This document shows positions 34,475 through 42,460 of a DNA stretch of 61,879 bases, piece by piece. This stretch comes from Sandaracinaceae bacterium (GTDB lineage Bacteria > Myxococcota_A > Polyangia > Polyangiales > JAFGIB01): contig JADGRF010000196.1 of the NCBI GenBank assembly GCA_017881055.1, positions 93,031 through 154,909 of the forward strand, given 5' to 3'. The notes under the pieces are model-generated. The model was not told where the DNA came from and searched no databases. It saw only the letters and a list, made by a program, of their open reading frames with translations. Position numbers and translations under genes: made by a program. Within the stretch, counting starts at the first letter, position 1. The number at the start of each line of letters is the position of its first letter.

Positions 34475-34882
34475 TCACTTCGGAACGGGCTTGAGCAGGT
34501 ACGTCGCCTTGTACTGCTTGCGCCAAGCTTTGTGGCAGGTCTTGCACTGAGCCTTGGCTTCGGCGAGGTCGCCTTTCTTCGCGGCGGCGGCGCCCGCTTT
34601 CGAGATCGCGGACCAGCTGGTTTCGCCCTCGTTCCACTTCGGATCGGGCGAGAAGCCGGCCAGCTTCTCGTACGCGGTGGCCAGGGCCTTCAGGTCGGCC
34701 TTGTCGACGGCGCCGTCCATGTTGGTCTCCATCCAACCCTGCATCGGGCAGCTGGGTTGGCCCTTCTCGCCGCAGGTCGGGCCGTCGGCTTGCGCCTTGG
34801 GCAAGCTCGCGGTCCACGCGAGCGCAGAGATGCAGACGAACACCGAAAACACCGTCGCAAGACGCAGGGCAGAACGCTTCAT
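34475..34882 (-). CDS. Small secreted c-type cytochrome, class II-like haem site
   Basis: The protein has 135 aa. The signal peptide (about residues 1-32, ending KAQA-D) targets it to the periplasm. The single haem motif CKTCHKAW is close to the C-terminus (about 112-119), the position seen in class II cytochromes c such as cytochrome c'. The mature N-terminus adds two Cys and an acidic loop (NMDGAVDKADL) resembling an EF-hand-like turn. The ATG at 34882 follows GGAG by about 11 nt. It lies directly downstream of another monohaem cytochrome gene on the same strand and is probably cotranscribed. The redox partner is unknown. Confidence 0.75.
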   Translation of the reverse strand: MKRSALRLATVFSVFVCISALAWTASLPKAQADGPTCGEKGQPSCPMQGWMETNMDGAVDKADLKALATAYEKLAGFSPDPKWNEGETSWSAISKAGAAAAKKGDLAEAKAQCKTCHKAWRKQYKATYLLKPVPK

Positions 34883-34932
34883 ACGAATTTCACTCCAATT
34901 TGAGGGGCGCGTGAGAGCCCCAGACCGAGATT

Positions 34933-35325
34933 TCACTTCACAGCGCCCACGGTCGCGAGCCAGGCGAGCATGGACTCGACGTCGGGGTTGCTCAAACGCT
35001 TCTCCGAAAACGGTCGCATCTTGCCGGAGCCTTCGCGGATCTGCTTACGGAGCTGTCCCGGCGTGTGCGGCTTGGCGATCAGGCTGGGGCCCTCGTCCTC
35101 GCCGCCATCAGGATGGCAATCGCCGCAGAAGGTCTCGAACTTGTCCTTGCCGCCAGCCGTGTCGGTCGACTGAATCGGACCTTCGTAGCCGGCCATGTCG
35201 CCGCCGGACGTGGCTTCGGGCTTGGCCGCTTCAGCCCCCCCGCCGCTGCTACCGCAGCCCACTGCGAATCCACACACGCTGAGCAGGACGACCAGGACGC
35301 TCGCTTCGTTCCGTAGACTGTACAC
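34933..35325 (-). CDS. Monohaem cytochrome c lipoprotein
   Basis: The protein has 130 aa. The signal ends in lipobox FAVGC (Cys24), followed by a Gly/Ser/Ala linker, then a class I cytochrome c domain. The haem site is CGDCHPDGG (about residues 67-75), and the sixth ligand is Met in GKMRPF (Met102). It should be anchored to a membrane facing the periplasm and carry electrons, possibly as partner of the class II-like cytochrome 50 bp downstream. No oxidase genes flank the pair. Confidence 0.85.
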   Translation of the reverse strand: MYSLRNEASVLVVLLSVCGFAVGCGSSGGGAEAAKPEATSGGDMAGYEGPIQSTDTAGGKDKFETFCGDCHPDGGEDEGPSLIAKPHTPGQLRKQIREGSGKMRPFSEKRLSNPDVESMLAWLATVGAVK

Positions 35326-35445
35326 GTTCGATGACCTCCGGCGGCACGCCAGATCCGGCGCTCCACGCTGGCGAGATAAAAACCGCTTTGCGCGCCAAAT
35401 GCAACGCCCAGAAGGTTACACGCGTGTGACGCGGCCGAACGGGGC

Positions 35446-36522
35446 TCAGCCACGCAGCGCGCTTAGCGTGCGCAAGAAATTGCCGCCCAGGATCTTCTGG
35501 ATGGAGTCGGTCGAGAAGCCTCGCTGCAGCATGAGCTCCACGAGTCGAGGCAGCTCGAGACAACTGCGCAGGTCGCGCGGTGGGATGATCAGGCCGTCGA
35601 AGTCGCTACCCAGCGAGGCGTGGTCTTCACCAACGGTGCGCACAATGTGCTCGAGGTGATCGACCACACGAGCCGCCGTGTGGCCGCCCAAGTACGGACG
35701 GTTGAAGATGACGCCCGCTGTGCCGCCGCTGGCTGCAATCGCGCGCAGCTGCTCGTCGTCCAAGTTCCGCCAGTGCGGCGTGACGCCACACACGCCGGTG
35801 TGCGTGCACAAGATCGGCAACGACTTGTCGTGCACGGCGACGGCATCGAAGAAGCAGCGTCGGCCGATGTGCGCGAGGTCGACGAAGATGCGCCGCGCAT
35901 TCAGCGCTTCGATGTACTCCTTGGCGAACGAGCCAAGGCCCGCGTCCGCGCTCGCACGCAGGGGCGAGCTGGTGTGACCGAGCTTCGACGACGACAGGTG
36001 CACGAGCGTCACGCGCAGAACAGCGTCGTCCTTCAAGAGCTCGAGCGTTGCGAGATCATGATCGACGGCGTTGCCGCCTTGAACGGCAATCATCGCGGCG
36101 TGGCGACCCTGCGCGCGTGCCGCAGTGTATTCCGCGCGCGTCCGCACGAGCACCATGTCAGCGCTCGCGTTTGCGATCACGGCGCGCAGCGCAGCCAGAT
36201 TGCGCTCGAACGCGCGCGCCCGACCGCGTGCGCTGCGCAACGGCGACGTCGTGATCGACCACATCGCGCCGCTCACGGCGGCCTCGCGCATGCGCGGGAA
36301 GTCGACCTGCGAATAGAACCAACCGCCGAACGCGCCGAGCCCGTGACGCGCCTCGAGGTCGTAGCCGAAGATACGTGTCCAGAGGAATGACTCCACGTGC
36401 AGGTCGATCACGTCGCTGGCCAGGTACAGCTCGATCGCTTCGCGTGAGATGCCCAGCTCCCGCGCCCAAGCGGCGGGATTTTGGCGATGGTCGCGGTACG
36501 CCGGCAGGGGCATTACCCGCAT
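35446..36522 (-). CDS. M19 (membrane dipeptidase-like) protein with altered metal ligands
   Basis: The protein has 358 aa from ATG at 36522 (an ATG at 36513 is equally possible). The M19 framework is clear: VIDLHVESF, the VQGGNAVD block, RVTLVHLSSS, VDLAHIG, LCTHTGVCG, LGSDFDGLI and GGNFLR. Two zinc-centre positions differ from characterised dipeptidases. HxD is HVE, and the bridging Glu of the usual EGG motif is Gln in QGG. The two later His ligands are kept. It may bind one metal, use another chemistry, or be inactive. No signal peptide is evident, so a cytoplasmic location is likely. It is monocistronic. Confidence 0.82.
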   Translation of the reverse strand: MRVMPLPAYRDHRQNPAAWARELGISREAIELYLASDVIDLHVESFLWTRIFGYDLEARHGLGAFGGWFYSQVDFPRMREAAVSGAMWSITTSPLRSARGRARAFERNLAALRAVIANASADMVLVRTRAEYTAARAQGRHAAMIAVQGGNAVDHDLATLELLKDDAVLRVTLVHLSSSKLGHTSSPLRASADAGLGSFAKEYIEALNARRIFVDLAHIGRRCFFDAVAVHDKSLPILCTHTGVCGVTPHWRNLDDEQLRAIAASGGTAGVIFNRPYLGGHTAARVVDHLEHIVRTVGEDHASLGSDFDGLIIPPRDLRSCLELPRLVELMLQRGFSTDSIQKILGGNFLRTLSALRG

Positions 36523-36585
36523 GCTAGGAGAAATCCCGCGGTCCGGCGACCAGGCCTGAATGCGGTTTCCGGCGCGGACGTCCCC

Positions 36586-36614
36586 TTGCCCGTGGAATAC
36601 GGCACGCCTATAAC
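36586..36614 (+). promoter_or_regulatory. Sigma-70-type promoter for the LpoB/COG3014 lipoprotein pair
   Basis: -35 TTGCCC (36586-36591) and -10 TATAAC (36609-36614) are spaced 17 bp. The -10 matches 5 of 6 consensus positions and the -35 4 of 6. It lies 73-101 nt upstream of the lpoB-like start and is one of the better matches in this GC-rich window. Confidence 0.55.
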
Positions 36615-36686
36615 CCGTTGGCGTTTCAAGGCGGATCCGAACACGATGCCGAACGCGATGCTGAACGAAACGAGAGGACAAGCGCG

Positions 36687-37301
36687 ATGGTGACCTCGAA
36701 CAACAGCTTCAAGTTCTTGGGATTAGTTCTTTTTGCGGGTATGGCAGCTGTCGGCTGCGCTAGCGGCCCGCACGCCGTGCGCGGCGACGACAAGCCGGGT
36801 CTCGACTATGCCGCCATGAGCACCGGCCTCGACCGGCGCGACCTGCAGAAGATGCTGAACGAGAACATGGAGACGATGCGCCGCTCCGCAGTCGTGCAGC
36901 GCTGGATGGCGGAGAATCGTCCACCGGTCGCCGTGTTGCCGATCCGCAACGAGACCTCCGAGCACGTCGATAGCGCGTTGCAGGCGCTGATCAGCGACAT
37001 CGAGACCAAGATGATCGACTGGGGCGCGGTCAAGGTGGTCAGCCTCGAGAACCAGCAGGGCATGCTGAACGAAGTTCGCCGGCAGTACTCCGAGGGCTTC
37101 GACCAGACGCAGATTGCGCACTGGGGCAAGCAGATCGGCGCGCGCTACTTCGTGACCGGCAAGGTGTACACGACCGACGAGCGCGTCGGCGATCAACACC
37201 GCGTCCAGTACTACATGTTCATGCAGGTGCTGAGCGTCGAGACCGGCGAGATCCTGTTCCAGAACAAGACCTCGGTGACCAAGGCAATCATCCGCGACTG
37301 A
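36687..37301 (+). CDS. LpoB-like lipoprotein (penicillin-binding protein activator family)
   Basis: The protein has 204 aa. The signal peptide ends in lipobox AAVGC (Cys24). The mature domain resembles PF13036 (LpoB/YcfM): PPVAVLPIRNETSEHVD, MIDWGAVKVVS, IGARYFVTGKVY and QVLSVETGEILFQNK. LpoB is an outer-membrane lipoprotein that activates PBP1b in enterobacteria. In other bacteria the family is broader, so the PBP role is inference. The ATG at 36687 is preceded by GAGAGGA. It is followed after 28 bp by a COG3014-type lipoprotein gene, an arrangement I have seen described for this family. Confidence 0.83.
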   Translation: MVTSNNSFKFLGLVLFAGMAAVGCASGPHAVRGDDKPGLDYAAMSTGLDRRDLQKMLNENMETMRRSAVVQRWMAENRPPVAVLPIRNETSEHVDSALQALISDIETKMIDWGAVKVVSLENQQGMLNEVRRQYSEGFDQTQIAHWGKQIGARYFVTGKVYTTDERVGDQHRVQYYMFMQVLSVETGEILFQNKTSVTKAIIRD

Positions 37302-37329
37302 TGCCGTGGTGCGCAGCCCGTCACCCAGA

Positions 37330-38670
37330 ATGATCGACCGCCAGCCGAGCCTGCTCGTGCTGGCGGTTTGTGTTGCGGGGCTGGTCTTCGCCGGTTGCGC
37401 CGGTCACTCCGACAAGACCTTGGCGGCGCGCAGCGCGCTCGACGTCGGGAGCCCGCGCGAAGCACTGCGCCTTTACAACAAGCGCCTCGGGGTCGACAGC
37501 GAGAAGCAGGCGCCGGCCAAGGTCGCAGGCGACAACGTGCTGTTCGTGCTCGATCGTTCGACGATCTTGCAGGCGCTCGGCGAGTACGAGCTCTCGAGTC
37601 GCGATCTCGAGCTGGCCGACAAGCAAGTCGAGCTGCTCGACTTCTCGCACACCTCGCTCGACGACATCGGCAAGTACATGTTCTCGGACGACTCGGGGCC
37701 GTATCCGGCGCCGGCGCACGAGAAGCTGATGGTGAACACGCTCAACATGATGAACTACCTCGCGCGCGGGGACTTGAGCGGCGCGCGCGTCGAGGCGCGG
37801 CGCTTGGCCACGCTGCAGAAGTTCGTCTCCGAGGCAGAGGGAAAGAGCAAGGCACTGTGCGGGCCGGGCGACTACCTCGCGGGCTTCGTCTTCGAGAAGA
37901 GCCATGAGCCTGGCGAGGCGTTGCGGTATTACGATGAAGCGCTGCAATTCGGGGACTACGTGTCGCTCGCCGATCCCGTGAAGCGGCTCGCGCCACTCGA
38001 TCCGTACCGCACGCCGCGCCTCACGCATGCGCTCGAGACTGCTGGCAGCGCGCCGGACGACGACCTCGCCGATGTGCTGATCATCGTGAACTACGGACGC
38101 GTGCCGGCGAAGATCGCCAACCGCGTTCCGATCGGTTTGGCGCTCACGATGGCCAGTGGCTACATCAGCCCGTACGACCAGGGGCGCGCCAACCGCTTGG
38201 CGCTGCAGGGCCTCGTCACCTGGGTGAACTACCCCTCGCTCGGGAAAGCCCGTGGTGAGTGGGACGTCCCGCAAGGCTTCGCAGACGGTCGGCCGTTCGG
38301 TTTCGAGGGCATGCTGGCGCTGGACGTCGAAGCCGAGCGCGCCTGGAAGGAACACGAAGGCAAGATCATTGCCTCCGCGATCACGCGGATGCTCACGCGC
38401 GTGGTGGCCGGAGAGGTCGCCAAGCGCGCTTCGGGCGGAGGCATTCTGGGTCTTCTGCTGGGCCTCGGCACGCAGGCCACGCTCAGCGCCACCGACACGC
38501 CCGACACGCGCTCGTGGTCCACCCTGCCCGCGCGCATCGCATTCGCTCGACTGCGCATGCCGGCCGGCCGGCATGCGTTCCAGCTCTCGGCCCGCGGCAC
38601 GACCAAGCGCCAGACCGTCGACCTCGAAAAAGGCGGCTGGGCCGTGCTCAATCTGACCGTCCTGCGCTGA
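37330..38670 (+). CDS. COG3014-type lipoprotein
   Basis: The protein has 446 aa. Signal and lipobox FAGC (Cys23) indicate an envelope lipoprotein; a GTG 24 bp upstream is an alternative start. The N-terminal half is helical and TPR-like (ALRLYNKRLG; DLELADKQVELLDFS). The C-terminal half is beta-rich, with VLIIVNYGRVPAKIANRVPIG and a Gly-rich GGGILGLLLGLG stretch. This pattern fits COG3014 proteins found beside LpoB homologues. The biochemical role is unknown; partnership with the upstream LpoB-like lipoprotein is inferred from adjacency. Confidence 0.78.
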   Translation: MIDRQPSLLVLAVCVAGLVFAGCAGHSDKTLAARSALDVGSPREALRLYNKRLGVDSEKQAPAKVAGDNVLFVLDRSTILQALGEYELSSRDLELADKQVELLDFSHTSLDDIGKYMFSDDSGPYPAPAHEKLMVNTLNMMNYLARGDLSGARVEARRLATLQKFVSEAEGKSKALCGPGDYLAGFVFEKSHEPGEALRYYDEALQFGDYVSLADPVKRLAPLDPYRTPRLTHALETAGSAPDDDLADVLIIVNYGRVPAKIANRVPIGLALTMASGYISPYDQGRANRLALQGLVTWVNYPSLGKARGEWDVPQGFADGRPFGFEGMLALDVEAERAWKEHEGKIIASAITRMLTRVVAGEVAKRASGGGILGLLLGLGTQATLSATDTPDTRSWSTLPARIAFARLRMPAGRHAFQLSARGTTKRQTVDLEKGGWAVLNLTVLR

Positions 38671-38760
38671 CAATCGCGGAGCGTCGGCCGTTGCTTGCCG
38701 CTACGCTCCTGTGGAATGCTCCGCGCCCGTCGCTCGGGATGCGATCTGGCTTGGGATGAA

Positions 38761-39600
38761 ATGCGCAAACGTTTTTTTGGTCAGTACCTGTTGTCCAGAG
38801 GGTTGATCACCGCACCGCAACTGCTCGCGGCGGTCGAGTACCAGGACAAGTACAACTCGCGTCTCGGCGATCTTGGTGTGGCGCTCGGGCTCGTGACGCC
38901 GTTCGAGGCGGAGCAGATCAACGCGCTGCAGCTGGGTGATGACCTGCGCTTTGGCGAAGCCGCGGTGAAGCTCGGGCTGCTGACGCCCGAGCAGGTGGGC
39001 GAGATGCTCGCGACGCAGCGCGACAGCCACGTTTTGCTCGGGCAAGCCATCGCGACGCTGCACTACATGGACCGCGCGACGCTCGACACTTCGCTGGCCG
39101 AGTTTCTCGCCGAAGCCAGTCAGGACGCGCAGGGCATCGTGATCCCCGAGACGATCCGGGATCAAGAGCTCGCCACCGTCGTGTTCGACCTCGGGCACAA
39201 GCTGCTGCTGCGTGCCTGGGAGCTGCCAAACAAGCCCGACAACGTGCGTATCGAAGAGCTGCGCTTGACGCTGTCGGATCGTAACGCGCGCATCGATCTC
39301 GGTGGCGGTGCGAGCGGCGCCATCATGGTCGGCGTGCCGGATGCCGCGGCGCGCAAGGCTGCGAAGCGCTCCGCCGGCGAAGCCGAGCCGAGCGACGTGA
39401 GCATCGATGCCGTCGTACTCGATTTCGCCAGCGTGCTCTGCGAGAACGTGGCTTCCACGTTGGCCGAGCGCGGCCGCAAGGTGCAGATTGGCTTTGCGAC
39501 GCTGCTGGGCGCGCGCGCCACCCTGCCCCCGGAGGTTCGGGTAGCCGTGGTGCCGTACCAGACGCATCTCGGACAAGTGCTCATCGGCATGAGCATCTGA
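38761..39600 (+). CDS. MshEN-like helical domain plus CheX/CheC-like domain protein
   Basis: The protein has 279 aa, cytosolic. The N-terminal 125 residues hold repeated helical units: RFFGQYLLSRGLITAPQL, FGEAAVKLGLLTPEQV, and a third GQAI unit. These are the G-x-x-L-V/I-x-x-G-L-I/L-T-x-x-Q/E pattern of MshEN/T2SSE N-terminal domains. The C-terminal 140 residues resemble CheX/CheC-type phosphatase folds (FDLGHKLLLRAW; DFASVLCENVASTLAERG; VAVVPYQTHLGQVLIGMSI). The catalytic ExxN motif of CheX is not clear. The ATG at 38761 is the first good start. It is followed after 7 nt by hisS, so the three may share a transcript. Confidence 0.55.
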   Translation: MRKRFFGQYLLSRGLITAPQLLAAVEYQDKYNSRLGDLGVALGLVTPFEAEQINALQLGDDLRFGEAAVKLGLLTPEQVGEMLATQRDSHVLLGQAIATLHYMDRATLDTSLAEFLAEASQDAQGIVIPETIRDQELATVVFDLGHKLLLRAWELPNKPDNVRIEELRLTLSDRNARIDLGGGASGAIMVGVPDAAARKAAKRSAGEAEPSDVSIDAVVLDFASVLCENVASTLAERGRKVQIGFATLLGARATLPPEVRVAVVPYQTHLGQVLIGMSI

Positions 39601-39607
39601 GAACTTC

Positions 39608-41020
39608 ATGACCAAGCTCGTCACCACGCCTGCCAAGGGAAGCCGTGACTTCCTTCCGCGCGACGTCCGTCAGCGCATGTACGTCACCGGCGTGATCCGT
39701 GAAGTGTTCGAGAGCCATGGCTTTGCGCCGCTCGAGACGCCGGCATTCGAGCGGCTCGAGACATTGCTCGGCAAGTACGGCGAAGAAGGCGATCAGCTGC
39801 TGTTCAAGATCCTGCTGCGCGGCGAGCCGCTGGTGAAGGGCCTGCGCCAGGCGAACGCATACCTGGCGGAGCCCAACGCGATCGTGCACGGACGCAGCGG
39901 CGAGACGGCGCCGGGCGCGGAGCCCATGCTCGCGGATCTCGGCTTGCGTTACGACCTGACGGTGCCGCTCGCCCGTGTGTACGCGGCGCATCAGGGCAAG
40001 CTGCCTGCTGTGTTCAAGCGCTTTCAGATTCAGCCGGTCTGGCGCGCAGATACGCCGGGAAAAGGGCGCTTTCGCGAGTTCTATCAGTGCGACGTGGATG
40101 TGGTCGGAGCGCCTTCGAACGTGGTCGAGGCCGAGGTCGCGGGCGCGGCCGCAGAGTGCCTCGTGCGCCTCGGCTTCAAAGACTTCAAGCTGCGCTTGAA
40201 TCATCGTGGCCTGTTGCGGGCGATCGTGGAGCACGCAGGCATCCCGACGGCATTGGAAGGCGAGGCGATCGTCGCGGTCGACAAGCTGGACAAGATCGGG
40301 GCAGAGGGTGTGGAGCGCGAGCTCGCGGGTCGGGGCATCACCGAGAGCAGCGCGAAGAAGCTGCTGGCCATCATCTCGGAGGCGAAGACTCTCACGGGCC
40401 TGCGTTCCGTGCTCACGGGCAGCGAGCGCGGCCAGCGCGCGATGGACGAGATCGAGCGCGTCCTCGACTTCGCGAGCGTGACAGCTGCACACCCTTACTT
40501 GACGTTCGACGCCACGCTGGCGCGCGGGCTCGGCTACTACACCGGCTGCATCTTCGAGATCGCCGTCGCAGACCTTGCCGGCTCGCTGGGCGGCGGCGGC
40601 CGCTACGATGGACTGATCGGCATGTTCCTCGGCAAGGACGTGCCGGCGTGCGGGTTCTCGCTGGGGCTCGAGCGCATCCTGGTGGTGATGGAAGAGCGCG
40701 GCATGTATCCGGAAGGCTTGCAGCAGCAGCTCGACGCGGTGCTCGCACCGGTCGAAGAGCGCGACATGAAGGCGGCGCTCGCGCTGTGCGAGCAGCTGCG
40801 CTCGCACGACCTGCGCGTGGACCTGATGCCGAAGGCGATGCAGCCCGGCAAGCTGCGCAAGCACGTGGATGACCAGGGCCTGGGCGCAGCGGTTTGGGTC
40901 GAGCCCGGCGGCAGCGAGCGCGCGAGCGTGTGGACCAAGGCCGACGGCCAGACGCGCAAGGACCAGCTGCCTGCAGCGATCGCGGCGCTCCTCGCCGGTC
41001 AGCGGAGCGCGAAGCCATGA
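39608..41020 (+). CDS. hisS: Histidyl-tRNA synthetase
   Basis: The protein has 470 aa, a class II synthetase. Motif 1 region KGSRDFLPRD, motif 2 FYQCDVDV after KGRFREF, histidine-specific LGYYTGCIFEI, and motif 3 GFSLGLERILVVM are present. The C-terminal anticodon-binding domain (about residues 370-470) is also present. It charges tRNA-His. The ATGA overlap with tyrS couples translation of two unrelated synthetases. Confidence 0.96.
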   Translation: MTKLVTTPAKGSRDFLPRDVRQRMYVTGVIREVFESHGFAPLETPAFERLETLLGKYGEEGDQLLFKILLRGEPLVKGLRQANAYLAEPNAIVHGRSGETAPGAEPMLADLGLRYDLTVPLARVYAAHQGKLPAVFKRFQIQPVWRADTPGKGRFREFYQCDVDVVGAPSNVVEAEVAGAAAECLVRLGFKDFKLRLNHRGLLRAIVEHAGIPTALEGEAIVAVDKLDKIGAEGVERELAGRGITESSAKKLLAIISEAKTLTGLRSVLTGSERGQRAMDEIERVLDFASVTAAHPYLTFDATLARGLGYYTGCIFEIAVADLAGSLGGGGRYDGLIGMFLGKDVPACGFSLGLERILVVMEERGMYPEGLQQQLDAVLAPVEERDMKAALALCEQLRSHDLRVDLMPKAMQPGKLRKHVDDQGLGAAVWVEPGGSERASVWTKADGQTRKDQLPAAIAALLAGQRSAKP

Positions 41021-42306
41021 CCGGGTTTCTCGACGAGCTGCGCTGGCGCGGCCTGCTGCATCAAGCGACGTCCGGGGCGGAGCTGGAGCAGCACCTCGCC
41101 ACGCCTGGCCGCGTGGGGTACTGCGGCTTCGACCCGACGAAGGACAGCCTGACAATTGGCAACCTCTTGCCGATCAAGCTGCTGATGCACTGGCAGAAGG
41201 CCGGGCATCGACCAATCATCTTGATCGGCGGCGGCACGGGGTTGATTGGCGACCCGTCCGGCAAGGACGCCGAGCGGCAGCTGCTGAGCCGTGAGCAGCT
41301 CGAGGCGAACATCGAAGGCCAGCGGCGTATCTTCGAGCGCATCCTCGATCTCGATCCGAAGAGCGAGCGTGGCGCGCTGCTCGTGAACAACGCGGACTGG
41401 CTCGACAAGCTGGGCTACATCGAGGTGCTGCGCGACGTGGGCAAGCACTTCTCGGTCAACGCGATGATCCAGCGCGACTCGGTGCGCGACCGACTCACAC
41501 AGCGCGAGCAAGGCATCTCGTACACCGAGTTCAGCTACATGCTGCTGCAGGCGTACGACTTTCTGCACTTGAAGCGCGCGATGAGCTGCACGGTGCAGAT
41601 CGCCGGCTCGGATCAATACGGCAACATCGTGTCCGGCATCGAGCTGATCCATCGCGCGTACGGGCGCGCGGAAGGTGCGTTCGGGGTGACGGCACCGATG
41701 GTGACTCGCGCCGACGGCAAGAAGATTGGCAAGACCGAGCAAGGCGCGGTGTGGCTGTCCGCCGAGCGCACGAGCCCGTACGCGTTCTATCAGTATTGGA
41801 TCAACGTCGAAGACGCGGACGTGATCCAGTTCTTGAAGTGGTTCACGTTCTTGGGGACGGAAGAGATCACCTCGATCGAAGTCGCCCACGGTGGAGCGCC
41901 GCACGAGCGCGGCGCGCAGCGTGAGCTGGCCCGGCAGATGACGCGCATGATTCACGGCACGAGCGAGCTCGCCAAGGTGGAAGCAGCGACGCACGCGCTG
42001 TTCGGCGGCGACGTACGCTCGCTGGCGGAAGACATGCTCGCGGAGGTGTTCGCCGACGTGCCGCACACGGAGCACGAAAAGGCCACGCTGGGCGGCGAGG
42101 GGGTCGCGCTCGTGGAGCTCCTGGCGCACACCACGCTCGCCAACAGCAAGCGCGAAGCACGGCAGTTTCTCGATGCGGGAGCAGTGTCTGTGAATGGCGG
42201 GAAGGCCGCGCCGACGCTGCGTTTGACCGCCGCGGATCTGCTGCACGGGCATACGATCTTGCTCAAGCGCGGCAAAAAGCTCTGGCACGCCACGCGCTGG
42301 AAATAG
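41017..42306 (+). CDS. tyrS: Tyrosyl-tRNA synthetase
   Basis: The protein has 429 aa, class I. The HIGH-type motif reads LTIGN in DSLTIGNLLPI (about residues 42-52). Tyr-binding residues are in YCGFDPT and QIAGSDQYGNI, the KMSKS-equivalent is KKIGKTE, and the C-terminus has an S4 RNA-binding domain (AHTTLANSKREARQFLDAGAVSVNG). Thr in place of the first His of HIGH is unusual but the rest is regular. The ATG at 41017 overlaps the hisS stop. It is followed by a repeat-containing hairpin region that may terminate the operon. Confidence 0.95.
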   Translation: MTGFLDELRWRGLLHQATSGAELEQHLATPGRVGYCGFDPTKDSLTIGNLLPIKLLMHWQKAGHRPIILIGGGTGLIGDPSGKDAERQLLSREQLEANIEGQRRIFERILDLDPKSERGALLVNNADWLDKLGYIEVLRDVGKHFSVNAMIQRDSVRDRLTQREQGISYTEFSYMLLQAYDFLHLKRAMSCTVQIAGSDQYGNIVSGIELIHRAYGRAEGAFGVTAPMVTRADGKKIGKTEQGAVWLSAERTSPYAFYQYWINVEDADVIQFLKWFTFLGTEEITSIEVAHGGAPHERGAQRELARQMTRMIHGTSELAKVEAATHALFGGDVRSLAEDMLAEVFADVPHTEHEKATLGGEGVALVELLAHTTLANSKREARQFLDAGAVSVNGGKAAPTLRLTAADLLHGHTILLKRGKKLWHATRWK

Positions 42307-42318
42307 GTGGGCCCGCTC

Positions 42319-42369
42319 TACGGCTCTGCGGAGTCACATACCTCCGCAGCAGCCTACGACTCTGCGGAG
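42319..42369 (+). repeat. A-B'-A repeat forming alternative hairpins after tyrS
   Basis: Two near-identical 15-mers, TACGGCTCTGCGGAG (42319-42333) and TACGACTCTGCGGAG (42355-42369), flank the complementary CTCCGCAG (42342-42349). The middle element can pair with either copy over 8 bp (8-nt or 12-nt loop), giving mutually exclusive hairpins. No T-tract follows, so it is not a textbook terminator. It may end tyrS transcription or act in the leader of the next gene. Confidence 0.5.
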
Positions 42370-42460
42370 GATAGATCCTGTCGCGCGGTCGTGCGTCGGT
42401 AGAGGCATCTGAATCCCGCGGAGCAGCCAGTGGCTCTCCGCGCAAGAAGGAGCCTGTGCC

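Noticed and set aside
35416-35425. Palindrome ACACGCGTGT between the cytochrome and dipeptidase genes, as an operator
   Set aside because: Only 10 bp and made of CG-rich alternation expected by chance at this GC content; no neighbouring regulator.
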